NCBI GenBank assembly: GCA_027325115.1
Contig: DAHWFG010000415.1
Location: 1 to 26,615 of the forward strand
From: JAKBCQ01 sp021807585
GTDB taxonomy: Bacteria > Planctomycetota > Planctomycetia > Isosphaerales > Isosphaeraceae
Reading direction: 5' to 3'
Length of the DNA stretch: 26,615 nucleotides
A program made the position numbers and the translations under genes. This document shows, in pieces, positions 7,514 through 15,368 of the stretch. Below the pieces are notes generated by a model. That model ran no database searches. It worked only from the letters and a program-made list of their open reading frames with translations, and was not told the DNA's origin. Every line of letters starts with the position of its first letter. Within the stretch, counting starts at the first letter, position 1.

Positions 7514-8640
7514 AGTTTATCGTAGCGGAGCGCGATTTCGACCGCGAGCTGCGCCGCGGCGGCGAGCCTGCCGGCTTCGAGCGGAGCGTCGCGGTTGACG
7601 ATCGAAGTTTCGGCGCTCTCCTTCCCCTCACCTCCGGTGATCCTCACGAAATCAAGGAAAGAATGACCGAATAATTTCTCAGAATCGATATGAATCGCCG
7701 ATTGGATTGGAATGCGAAGATCGGCCGCGGCGCGTTCCGCCAGGTTTTCCACTCCAGCCGAAACAAGCGACCATTCGGGACCGAATCCCGGGGCTTCAAG
7801 ATCAATCATAAAAAGTAACGATGCATTCTGATTCTTTAATAATTTTTTGAGAACGTGATCGAGAGCCGACGTTCGATTCCCTCGATAATTCCCGCAAGCG
7901 ACGAATACGAAATCGACGAGCCGTGACTTCGGATCGATCGAATTACGAGCCAATTCGACGAGCGTCGCGAGCCCCGTCGCGTTCGTTTGATCCCGGAGTC
8001 CCGGATTTTTTAGATAAATATATGTTTTAACTGAGCATGCGACGGCTGTCGAGACGATCGCGCTCGCCGCGATCGTGAACAAGGCGATGCGTGCGGCGAA
8101 CGGTCGATTGCGAAATCCGAGGCGGAACGCGAGGCACGCGATCAAAATCGCGATCGTCGGGTAAGCTGCGAACCGAAAAAACGACAAATATCCCGCGACT
8201 CGTCCCAGACTCGCCAGGAAAACGCCCCGCGTAGATCGATCGCCGTCGTCTCGAATCGCTCGCTTTCCGCGAGGCGAGCCGATCACGACGGGCGCTTTCG
8301 CCCTGACGCCAAAAATATACAACAAATATCGTTTCAATATAAATATAATAAAGAAGAACACAAGCAAATACAGCGAGCTGGACGTCGCGTCGGGCCGGCC
8401 CGCGATTAACGTCGAAGCGACGACGATCATCACGATGGAATAGAGGCCCGCCGAGGCGATCGGCTCGAAGAGATCGGGAAGCATTCGTCCCTCGAATTCG
8501 GCGATCTCGACTTCGAGCCCCGCCGAGCGTAACTTCTCGGCGACGATCGCCGCGGCGCGACGCTCCTCGTCGCTCCCCGCGGATCGGGGAAAATCGAGAG
8601 CGATCGCGTCGGCGATCGCCCGTTTCGCGTCGAATCGCAT
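7429..8640 (-). CDS. Membrane protein with a degenerate M28-peptidase-like fold
   Basis: 403 residues. The N-terminus (PRSAGSDEERRAAAIVAEKL then GLEVEIAEFEGR) resembles the start of M28 zinc aminopeptidases. Hydrophobic segments at about 62-80, 89-111, 154-173 and 184-203 form two helix pairs inside the fold. A core-like NPGLRDQTNATGLATLVEL (about 212-230) matches the family's D-N-A-S-G block and keeps Asp217, but the expected Glu-Glu site reads FVACGNYRG, the H-x-D site appears to read FLASLGRV, and the C-terminal His site reads SIVNRDAPLE. An active metal centre is therefore unlikely. The last ~25 residues are low-complexity and overlap aroA by 85 bp. The start has GGTAGAG upstream. The fold assignment is by eye. 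Confidence 0.7.
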   Translation of the reverse strand: MRFDAKRAIADAIALDFPRSAGSDEERRAAAIVAEKLRSAGLEVEIAEFEGRMLPDLFEPIASAGLYSIVMIVVASTLIAGRPDATSSSLYLLVFFFIIFILKRYLLYIFGVRAKAPVVIGSPRGKRAIRDDGDRSTRGVFLASLGRVAGYLSFFRFAAYPTIAILIACLAFRLGFRNRPFAARIALFTIAASAIVSTAVACSVKTYIYLKNPGLRDQTNATGLATLVELARNSIDPKSRLVDFVFVACGNYRGNRTSALDHVLKKLLKNQNASLLFMIDLEAPGFGPEWSLVSAGVENLAERAAADLRIPIQSAIHIDSEKLFGHSFLDFVRITGGEGKESAETSIVNRDAPLEAGRLAAAAQLAVEIALRYDKLHSRRSSRTETGGASAQPVAAKSDQNRG

Positions 8641-8666
8641 CGTCGCTCTACCTTTCCAATAATCTT

Positions 8667-8695
8667 TTATAATAGTATATTAGAGTCTTCGTCAG
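8667..8695 (-). promoter_or_regulatory. Candidate promoter for the M28-like gene
   Basis: On the minus strand CTGACG (8690-8695) and TTATAA (8667-8672) are separated by exactly 17 nt, resembling a sigma-70 -35/-10 pair. They lie in an AT-rich island about 30 nt upstream of the start at 8640. Planctomycete promoter consensus is poorly defined, so this is tentative. Confidence 0.35.
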
Positions 8696-8848
8696 TATCT
8701 TATACGCTTCGTGCGCGCATCTTTTGAGCGAACGGATGCGGAGATTATGCCAACCCGACGCGCAAGCGTGGGGCCGATCTAATGATCAATCGAAAGTTTT
8801 CACGATATTATCAGAAGATCCTCGCTCTCGCGTCGGGTTGGTATGATT

Positions 8849-8861
8849 GCGGCTTCGCCGC
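8849..8861. terminator. Short GC hairpin after the PepSY-like lipoprotein gene
   Basis: GCGGC and GCCGC pair around a TTC loop, 38 nt beyond the lipoprotein stop (8899, minus). There is no U-tract. Possible weak terminator. Confidence 0.25.
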
Positions 8862-8898
8862 GTTAGGTAATGTTAGCAATACGTTTCGCCCCGACCCG

Positions 8899-9165
8899 TT
8901 ATTCGGTTTCAAGCAACTCTCCCGTTTCGGAAACCTCGGCCTCGCGGATCTTCCCCTTCGGCGACTTACCCCTTACCTCGTACGCGGTTTTCCCGTCGAC
9001 CTGGATCTTCACCGCGTGTTGAAACTTAACGTCGGGGAGCGCCTTCTCGGCAGCCTCGCGCACGACGACGGGAAGCTTGTCCATCGGCACGATCTCGTCG
9101 GGCTTGGGCTTCGATCCGCACCCGGCCAGGGCGATCGTCATCAAAATACAATAAAATCTTTTCAT
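8899..9165 (-). CDS. Small PepSY-like lipoprotein
   Basis: 88 residues. The N-terminus MKRFYCILMTIALAGCGSKP is a lipoprotein signal with lipobox LAGC and Cys16, so the mature protein should be lipid-anchored in the envelope. The rest (DKLPVVVREAAEKALPDVKF, then VKIQVDGKTAYEVRGKSPKG and a final Glu-rich strand) has the pattern of PepSY-like domains: a helix followed by two beta strands with a YEV motif. Such domains are often periplasmic inhibitors or binding modules; the partner here is unknown. A TTG start 30 nt upstream is rejected because the lipoprotein signal begins at 9165. It is transcribed in the same direction as the DUF1559 gene, 126 nt downstream of it. Confidence 0.8.
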   Translation of the reverse strand: MKRFYCILMTIALAGCGSKPKPDEIVPMDKLPVVVREAAEKALPDVKFQHAVKIQVDGKTAYEVRGKSPKGKIREAEVSETGELLETE

Positions 9166-9246
9166 GTTCAATCCATTTAGGTTTAGGAGTCTCAAGATAT
9201 AAGACGCGGGTGATCGATTCGTTTGATCGGCCGCGCTCGAGGTGAA

Positions 9247-9282
9247 GGTCGCGGAGGTTCGATCGGTCGAAACCCCGCGACC
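9247..9282 (-). terminator. Long hairpin just after the DUF1559 gene
   Basis: The outer arms GGTCGCGG (9247-9254) and CCGCGACC (9275-9282) pair over 8 bp. The inner arms GGTTCGA and TCGAAACC continue the stem with single-base bulges around a TCGG loop. It starts 10 nt past the stop at 9292. No U-tract follows, so termination would be U-less or factor-assisted. Confidence 0.55.
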
Positions 9283-9291
9283 CTCGTTCGA

Positions 9292-12030
9292 TTAGAACGC
9301 GCCGGCGCGGATGATTTCCGCTCCGGCGCGGGTGAAAAGCGCCTTGAGGACGGAAGCATCGACCGACGACTTGATAAAATGCACCGATCCGTCGCCGAAC
9401 GACGCGTTGAATCCGCCAGGATGCTTCGAGCCAAGCAACGCTTTAAGCTGCTGAATTTGCTCGAGTTCCACGTCGGGCTCTTCGGGCTTCGTCCAGATCG
9501 TCTCCTGGGACGATTCAAAGACCGCGATCGTGTTCGATGTCCCGTCGGTGATGTCGGCGAGCGTAAACGCCTTATTCCCCTCGAACATCGTCCCCTTCGA
9601 CGCGCAGACGCGATATTTCGTCATTCCTTTCGACGACGGAAGGAGAGCGGCGTCGCTCGGACATGCATAAATCATCGGCATGTAAGGAATCAACTTTTTA
9701 TTGTTCGGCGAGTCCCACGGCTCGTCGAACTTGAATTGATTGTAAAGGGCGTTTTGATCGATATAAGGCAAAATCGAGACCCGCCAACTGAGCAGCGGCT
9801 TCCCGGCGGCGTCGACGCTCGCCGAAGCGGGGAGCTTGCCGTTCGCCGGCTCATAATTCATCATCGCCAGAGCGATTTGCTTGAGGTTGTTTGTGCATTG
9901 GGCTCGACGAGCCGCCTCGCGCGCCGATTGAACCGCGGGCAACAAGAGCGCAACCATCATCGGCGCCGATGACATGCCGATGTTTCCGGGATTCATGTTG
10001 GGAAACGCCTCGCGAACGACGATCCGAAATTCGTGATCGTCAACCTGAGCCGCGACGAAACCCGGGAAAAAGTACTTGCGCAGCTCTTCGGAATCGGGGA
10101 TTGTCTCGGGCTGAATCCGCAGGCGGAATTCACGAGATCGACTCGCCGCGAGCGGGCCGCCGCCGGGCGCCCCCGGAAACGCTCCCGGACCGCCGTTCAT
10201 GCCGCGGCGTTTTTGTTGCGCGTTCACCTGCGTGATCATCATCCCCACCAACTGCGTGATCGCGGGAATGTTCGAAAGTAACTCGGGATAAGACGTTTCG
10301 CGGGGATCGTTGAAAGAGAGAAACACAAGATCGCTAGGAATATTTTTAAACGTGCTAACAAGATCACCCGTCGGCTTCCAACGCGCCGCGGGATCTTTCT
10401 CCGCGGCCACGACGCGCGCCGCGGCCTCGGGAGTCGTCGCGAGCACGAGCGACTTCTCGCCGAATGCGATCGTCGGCTTCAGCCCCGCGGGAATCGGCAA
10501 GACCCCCGGCGGAACGATTAAAACATATCCTTTTGTCAATCCTTTAAGCGGGCGGAATTCGGCCTTGATCGGCTTGATCGGCGCATTGGGACGAAGGAGC
10601 AGGCCCGGCCGAGGATCGGCGCCGTTCGGTTTCTCGGCCTGTTTGGCGAACTGCGCGTTGAGCGAGACGACAAGCCGGTCGATCGTCGCGGCGACCTCGC
10701 GCGGTTGATCGGTTTCGATCGCCATTGCGGCCTTGGGTGTATTGAGCCAAATCCCCGCGGCCAGGCTCATCAGATCGCCCGAAGCGCCGCCGCGCGACGG
10801 CAACTGAATCAACGTCGTTATTGATCCCAAACGCGCAAGCAAATCCTTGCGGAGATCGATTCCCGCGAATCGATTCGCCTCGTCGACAAGCTTCGTAAAC
10901 TGATCGACGTCGTTCGCGTCGACCGGTCGAACCGTCTTCTCAATCAGAGTGATCGCCTTTTCAAGATCGAACGATCCGACGACGAACGTCACGGCTTCCT
11001 TGGGAATCGCGGGGAGGGTTTTCGTATCGAAGGTTTTTTGATTGAGAATCGCGGCGAGCCCCGTGCGGGGACTGTTCGTCTCCACGCCGATGATCGATAA
11101 AAGCGCGTTATGCTGAAATCCCCACCGGAACGAGATCGATTTGATATCGCCCGCGCCGAGAGTTTTGGCGTTCTCGGGGATTTGACCCTGGAAGGAGGCG
11201 AGATCGAATCCCGCGACAAAGATCGGCTGTAAGCCCTGTTCGCGGGTGGCGAGGCGTTTGTACAGAGGCGTGATGGAAACATTTGGCGATTTGCCGTCGA
11301 TCGTCGCGATGACGTCGTCGATCGTCTTGGCGTCGATCGCTCGAAGGAAGACAAGATCGTCGTTCTCTTTCCAGATCGCCATCGTTTGGTTCGGGTTCTT
11401 TGCAAGCATCGTGATCTTGCGCCCGCCGGGGCGATCGACTTTGGGAGGTCCTCCGGCGGCTTCGCCAAGAAACGGAGCGAGCATCTGTTGAAGGATCGCC
11501 GGGGCGTTTTTCCCCGCGGCGCCGCGCGCCACGAAAATCATCGACTGGGGCGATTCGCGCTTGCCTCCGTCGTCGTTGATCGCGAAGAGATAGCCCGAGC
11601 GGTGCGCAAATTCGACGACCGAAACGAAGTCGGCGCCGCGAAACGGCGGCGCCGCGGGAGATTGCGCCGCGAGAGCGTCGAACATCTCGGTGAATACCTG
11701 TTCGAGCATCAAACCCAAAGTCGTCTCGTTGAGCATTTTATAAGCGTTTGTTCCGCGCCAGGCCGCGGTGTTTTGATCGACGCCGGTCGCTTCAACAACC
11801 ATCACCAGATCTTTCGCGGGAATATATTTTGAAAGAGGACTGGCGTTCGCCGCCGGAGCGGGAGCGATCAGGTCGGTGTTGTTTTGCAGTCGACGTCGAA
11901 CGCCCGGCGCCTGCGCGCGCGTTTCGGCTTCGATGAAGAAGGGCGCAAACGCCGCTAGGCAAACGCCGATCGCCGCCAGGCGTCCGTTTGAACGCGAAGC
12001 CGATCGAGATAATAATCTGATGAATCGCAT
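9292..12030 (-). CDS. Large exported DUF1559-domain protein
   Basis: 912 residues. The start at 12030 has AGGA 8 nt upstream and begins MRFIRLLSRSASRSNGRLAA followed by a hydrophobic stretch and a likely export signal ending near EAETRAQA. Residues about 50-650 are a large unrecognised region with repeating LVMVVEATG-, TFVVGSFDLEKAI- and DLVFLSFNDP-like strands, perhaps DUF3352-type. The C-terminal third is DUF1559: ALLLPAVQSAREAARRAQC at about 700-718, NNLKQIALAMMNYE, YACPSDAALL, and the H-x9-DG box HPGGFNASFGDGSVHF at about 875-890. Usual DUF1559 proteins start with a type IV pilin-like signal right before ALLLPAVQ; here that segment is internal and its pilin helix is short. DUF1559 proteins are abundant in planctomycetes and their role is uncertain. 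Confidence 0.85.
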   Translation of the reverse strand: MRFIRLLSRSASRSNGRLAAIGVCLAAFAPFFIEAETRAQAPGVRRRLQNNTDLIAPAPAANASPLSKYIPAKDLVMVVEATGVDQNTAAWRGTNAYKMLNETTLGLMLEQVFTEMFDALAAQSPAAPPFRGADFVSVVEFAHRSGYLFAINDDGGKRESPQSMIFVARGAAGKNAPAILQQMLAPFLGEAAGGPPKVDRPGGRKITMLAKNPNQTMAIWKENDDLVFLRAIDAKTIDDVIATIDGKSPNVSITPLYKRLATREQGLQPIFVAGFDLASFQGQIPENAKTLGAGDIKSISFRWGFQHNALLSIIGVETNSPRTGLAAILNQKTFDTKTLPAIPKEAVTFVVGSFDLEKAITLIEKTVRPVDANDVDQFTKLVDEANRFAGIDLRKDLLARLGSITTLIQLPSRGGASGDLMSLAAGIWLNTPKAAMAIETDQPREVAATIDRLVVSLNAQFAKQAEKPNGADPRPGLLLRPNAPIKPIKAEFRPLKGLTKGYVLIVPPGVLPIPAGLKPTIAFGEKSLVLATTPEAAARVVAAEKDPAARWKPTGDLVSTFKNIPSDLVFLSFNDPRETSYPELLSNIPAITQLVGMMITQVNAQQKRRGMNGGPGAFPGAPGGGPLAASRSREFRLRIQPETIPDSEELRKYFFPGFVAAQVDDHEFRIVVREAFPNMNPGNIGMSSAPMMVALLLPAVQSAREAARRAQCTNNLKQIALAMMNYEPANGKLPASASVDAAGKPLLSWRVSILPYIDQNALYNQFKFDEPWDSPNNKKLIPYMPMIYACPSDAALLPSSKGMTKYRVCASKGTMFEGNKAFTLADITDGTSNTIAVFESSQETIWTKPEEPDVELEQIQQLKALLGSKHPGGFNASFGDGSVHFIKSSVDASVLKALFTRAGAEIIRAGAF

Positions 12031-12053
12031 CGAAGTGTTCCTGTATTCCAAGA

Positions 12054-12077
12054 TCGCTCGCATCCCGAGACGAGCGA
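12054..12077. promoter_or_regulatory. Inverted repeat in the leader of the DUF1559 gene
   Basis: TCGCTCG (12054-12060) and CGAGCGA (12071-12077) form a perfect 7-bp inverted repeat with a 10-nt centre, 24 nt upstream of the start at 12030. It could be an operator or a 5'-leader hairpin. The 289-bp gap also serves the divergent esterase gene. Confidence 0.3.
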
Positions 12078-12319
12078 CCCGATGAGGGGGAATTCCGAAC
12101 GATCAACGCTCACCGTCGACCGTCCGACCTTTGATTTCGTTAGATTAACGTCGACGACAAGACGACGCAATCGTCGTGAGCGGCGATCCCTCCGGTTCGC
12201 AGCGAGATTCGCGATCGCACCGCGAAAGGTTGCATTTCGTTCCACCAAGGACGATCTTGAATTCAGGTTCGCGGATTCGGCGATTGCTGCGACGATTCAC
12301 GTTGATGGAGATTCTTGTG

Positions 12320-13627
12320 ATGCTATCTCGATTCGTCCTGGGTTCGATCATGCTCGCGGGAGCGATCGCGGTCGGCTCGTTCACCCCCGCGACGAAAGTT
12401 ACGAATGCCGACGATCATATCCGTCGATTTGATTTTGGATCGGGGAAGGTCGAACCCGGATGTTCGGCGGCGGGGCCCGCGACGATTTACGGCAAGGGAT
12501 CGAGCTACGGGTTTGAGCCGGGTTCGAAAATCGAGGCGGTCGATCGGGGGGGCGACGACGCGTTCCGCGGCGATTTTTGTACGAGCGATCGGCCGTTTTT
12601 CTTTTCGGTCGATCTTCCCGAGGGGTGTTACGACGTCTCGGTGACGTTCGGCGACAGCGCGGGAGAATCGGATACGACCGTCAAAGCCGAATCGAGACGT
12701 CTTATGCTAGAACATGTTCATACTAAAACAAATGAAATTGTCAAACGTACGTTTACCGTGAATATTCGCAACGATCGCATCGGCGCGATCGATCGGGTCC
12801 GTCTCAAGGCTCGCGAATCGGGGGTGCTTCATTGGGACGATAAGCTCACGCTCGAATTCAACGGCGACCGTCCTTGCGTTTGCGGCGTCGAGATCGCGCG
12901 CAGAGGCGATTGCATCGTCGTTTATCTGGCGGGGGATTCGACCGTCACCGATCAACCGCGCGAGCCCTGGAACAGTTGGGGGCAAATGCTCCCCCGGTTT
13001 TTTCAACGAGGGGTCGCTGTCGCCAATCACGCCGAATCGGGAGAAACGTTGCGGAGCTTCATCGGCGAGAAGCGGCTCGATAAGATCCTCGGTTCGATTA
13101 AAAAAGGAGATTATCTGTTCATTCAATTCGGTCATAACGATCAGAAGGAGCGCGGCGAGGGGGCGGGGGCCTTTACAACATACAAACAGTCGCTTAAACG
13201 ATTGATCGCCGAGGCGAAAAAGCGGGGAGCGATACCGGTGTTGGTGACGCCGATAAACCGGCGCACGTTCGATTCGGCGGGGAAGGTGACGAACAGTCTG
13301 GGCGATTACCCCGACGCGGTCCGCCAAACCGCGACCGAGGAGAATGTCGCGCTCATCGATTTAAACGCGATGAGCAAGACGTTGTATGAGGCGCTCGGCG
13401 TCGACGAATCGAAGCGGGCGTTCGTCGATAACACGCATCATAACGCTTATGGAAGTTATGAATCGGCGCGGTGTATCGTCGAGGGGATCAGGGCGAATCG
13501 GCTCGATCTCGCGCGCTTTATCGTCGACGACGTTCCCTCGTTTGATCCGGCGAAGCCCGATGCCGTCGCTTCGATCCGGATCCCGCCGAGCCCCGAGCGG
13601 ACGAACGGAAAGCCCGAAGGCGACTGA
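12320..13627 (+). CDS. Exported SGNH hydrolase, rhamnogalacturonan-acetylesterase-like
   Basis: 435 residues with an N-terminal signal (MLSRFVLGSIMLAGAIAVGS). Residues about 35-195 form an Ig/galactose-binding-like beta domain (RRFDFGSGKVEPG, FSVDLPEGCYDVSVTFGD) often found before this esterase. The SGNH domain follows: VVYLAGDSTVTDQ (nucleophile Ser207), AESGETLRSF (Gly241), LFIQFGHNDQK (Asn273) and VDNTHHNAYG (Asp370, His373). This set matches family GDSL/CE12 enzymes that remove acetyl groups from pectin-type polysaccharides; the exact substrate is inferred. The start at 12320 has GGAG 9 nt upstream; a longer frame to 12176 looks unrelated. It is divergent from the DUF1559 gene, and the next gene is another exported esterase. 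Confidence 0.88.
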   Translation: MLSRFVLGSIMLAGAIAVGSFTPATKVTNADDHIRRFDFGSGKVEPGCSAAGPATIYGKGSSYGFEPGSKIEAVDRGGDDAFRGDFCTSDRPFFFSVDLPEGCYDVSVTFGDSAGESDTTVKAESRRLMLEHVHTKTNEIVKRTFTVNIRNDRIGAIDRVRLKARESGVLHWDDKLTLEFNGDRPCVCGVEIARRGDCIVVYLAGDSTVTDQPREPWNSWGQMLPRFFQRGVAVANHAESGETLRSFIGEKRLDKILGSIKKGDYLFIQFGHNDQKERGEGAGAFTTYKQSLKRLIAEAKKRGAIPVLVTPINRRTFDSAGKVTNSLGDYPDAVRQTATEENVALIDLNAMSKTLYEALGVDESKRAFVDNTHHNAYGSYESARCIVEGIRANRLDLARFIVDDVPSFDPAKPDAVASIRIPPSPERTNGKPEGD

Positions 13628-13849
13628 TTAAGATATTATCATAATAATAAACAAATATTGTTACGTTACAACATGCATCTTAAACAGTTGATTCCTGGTC
13701 GGATCGACAGGGTGGAACGAGGCGATTGAATCGCATCAAGGCGCCGAGTACGATTTGGTTCATCGACGTTCGGGGAAAATGCGGGGCGTCGATCCGAGGC
13801 TCATCTTGATTCCATCAATTTCAGGGCGTTTCCAACCGGGAGCGACGCG

Positions 13850-14842
13850 ATGCGATTTTTATTGGCGTGCGTATCGGCGGTGTTATTGATCGGCGTGAGC
13901 GTGTATTCGGCGCCCACCGACGACGTTTACCGGCTGGGGCCCGATTCGGAGCCCCACGACGGCGTCCCGCAGGGGAAGGTTTTGGGGCCGCTCGTGCTCA
14001 AGAGCGAGGTTTATCCGAACACGACGCGGAATTACTGGGTGTATGTACCCGCGCAATATGACGTATCGACGCCTGCTTCTTTGATGATCTTTTGCGACGG
14101 TCACGCGTTCGTCGGGCTCAAGGGGAGTTGCCGCATTCCTTATGTGTTCGACAATCTGATTTATCGCCGCGAAATGCCGGTGACGATCGGCGTTTTCGTC
14201 AATCCCGGGCACACTCCCGAGCAAAAGGAGGCCGACGACTCCGACTGGGGCGATCGCACGACGAATCGACGCGTCGAATACAACGCGCTTGACGATAAGT
14301 ACTCGAAACTCATCGTCGACGAACTCCTTCCCGTATTGAATAAAGAATACAACATATCGAAAGATCCGGAAACGCACGCGATTTGCGGAGCGAGTTCGGG
14401 GGCGATCTGCGCGTTCACGGTGGCGTGGAATCGACCCGATCAGTTCCGCAAGGTGATCAGCACGATCGGCAGCTTTACGAACATCATGGGAGGGCACAAA
14501 TATCCCGATATCATCCGCGAGAGCGAACGAAAGCCGATTCGTATCTTTTTGCAAGACGGCGTCAACGATCTTCGCGGGATGCGTCGCGGCGGAAGTTACG
14601 ATCCCAAAATGGACTGGCACGCGCAGAACATCAAAATGGTCGAGGCGCTGAAAGAAAAGGGATACGACGTGAATTACACGTGGGGGATCGGTTCGCACAG
14701 CAACAAACACGGAGGAGCGATCATGCCCGAGATGCTCCGTTGGCTGTGGCGCGATTACCCCAGGATCGACGATCCCAAAGATCCCAAAGAGCGTACCTTG
14801 TTTGTTCCCAAGGAAGCGCCGAAGGCTGAACCGAAAGCGTGA
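13850..14842 (+). CDS. Exported esterase-D/enterochelin-esterase-like hydrolase
   Basis: 330 residues, signal peptide MRFLLACVSAVLLIGVSVYS. An alpha/beta hydrolase of the esterase D (Fes/CE1-like) group: NYWVYVPAQYDVSTPASLMI, FVNPGH, YSKLIVDELLPVLNKEYNIS, the nucleophile elbow CGASSGAICAF (Ser182), LQDGVNDLRG (acid residue candidate Asp236 or Asp240), and GSHSNKHGGAIMPEMLRWLW with the likely catalytic His at 283 or 287. GGGAG lies about 8 nt upstream of the ATG. In planctomycetes similar proteins are annotated as esterases with putative carbohydrate-ester substrates; ferulic or acetyl esters are plausible but not shown. Located 222 nt downstream of the SGNH esterase on the same strand. Confidence 0.85.
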   Translation: MRFLLACVSAVLLIGVSVYSAPTDDVYRLGPDSEPHDGVPQGKVLGPLVLKSEVYPNTTRNYWVYVPAQYDVSTPASLMIFCDGHAFVGLKGSCRIPYVFDNLIYRREMPVTIGVFVNPGHTPEQKEADDSDWGDRTTNRRVEYNALDDKYSKLIVDELLPVLNKEYNISKDPETHAICGASSGAICAFTVAWNRPDQFRKVISTIGSFTNIMGGHKYPDIIRESERKPIRIFLQDGVNDLRGMRRGGSYDPKMDWHAQNIKMVEALKEKGYDVNYTWGIGSHSNKHGGAIMPEMLRWLWRDYPRIDDPKDPKERTLFVPKEAPKAEPKA

Positions 14843-15368
14843 GTCGATATCGGCGATCGAGCGCGTTTCATTCATCGAAACGTAATGATTACATGTAGAT
14901 AGTTGTACGTCTGCGAACTTCAGTTCGAACGGGCGGCGTGCGATCGCGCGCCGTCCCGATTATGATCCGGCGACGTCGATCCGCGGCGGGAGGCGCATTT
15001 CGCGTTTGGATTCGCCGCCTGCGTGGACGTGAAGGAATCGTGAGCGAATCCAGAGAATTGTTTATCCCGCGACATCCACTCATCGTGCAAATTCTGACTT
15101 TTCACCGATCTTGATACTTGATTTCGGCGAAGCCGACCGATCTAATGCGTTCGGTGTGACGTATCGACAAAACGTGGATCCCATTTCCGGGGCGTCTCGC
15201 CGTCTTAGGTTTGAAAACCGTCGATTTCTTGATCGACCGAGGAAAAGTCCGGGTCCCCCGTTTCTTGGAGGCGACTTCGCGTTCTACATTCACTGAGACC
15301 GAGAGAGTGATCCGCACACCGCGCGCCCTATCAACGCGGCGAATTCGATTTATCGATGAGGAAATGAG
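14843..15368. other. 526-bp gap without a convincing gene
   Basis: It holds a small perfect hairpin (CGAAC-TTCA-GTTCG, 14914-14927) and the stronger stem at 14930-14958. Short open frames on both strands lack good starts and family signals. The last ~50 bases should contain the promoter and GAGGAAATGAG ribosome-binding region of the next gene. Nothing else is seen. Confidence 0.5.
14930..14958 (+). terminator. GC-rich hairpin downstream of the esterase-D-like gene
   Basis: A stem of about 12 bp with one bulge (T14954) and one G-T wobble closes on a GATC loop (14942-14945). The core CGGCGTGCGATCGCGCGCCG is nearly a 20-bp palindrome. It starts 88 nt after the stop at 14842. No U-tract follows, so it is a terminator or protein-binding palindrome only by inference. 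Confidence 0.45.

Noticed and set aside
8782..9180. Plus-strand 132-residue frame
   Set aside because: It is antisense to the lipoprotein gene, which has a clean lipobox signal.
15102..15317. Minus-strand 71-residue frame in the gap before the SnoaL-like gene
   Set aside because: No ribosome-binding site, no motif, Lys/Arg-rich; probably chance.
14843..15368. Possible tRNA or small RNA in the gap
   Set aside because: The hairpins do not assemble into a cloverleaf and no T-loop or CCA pattern was seen.
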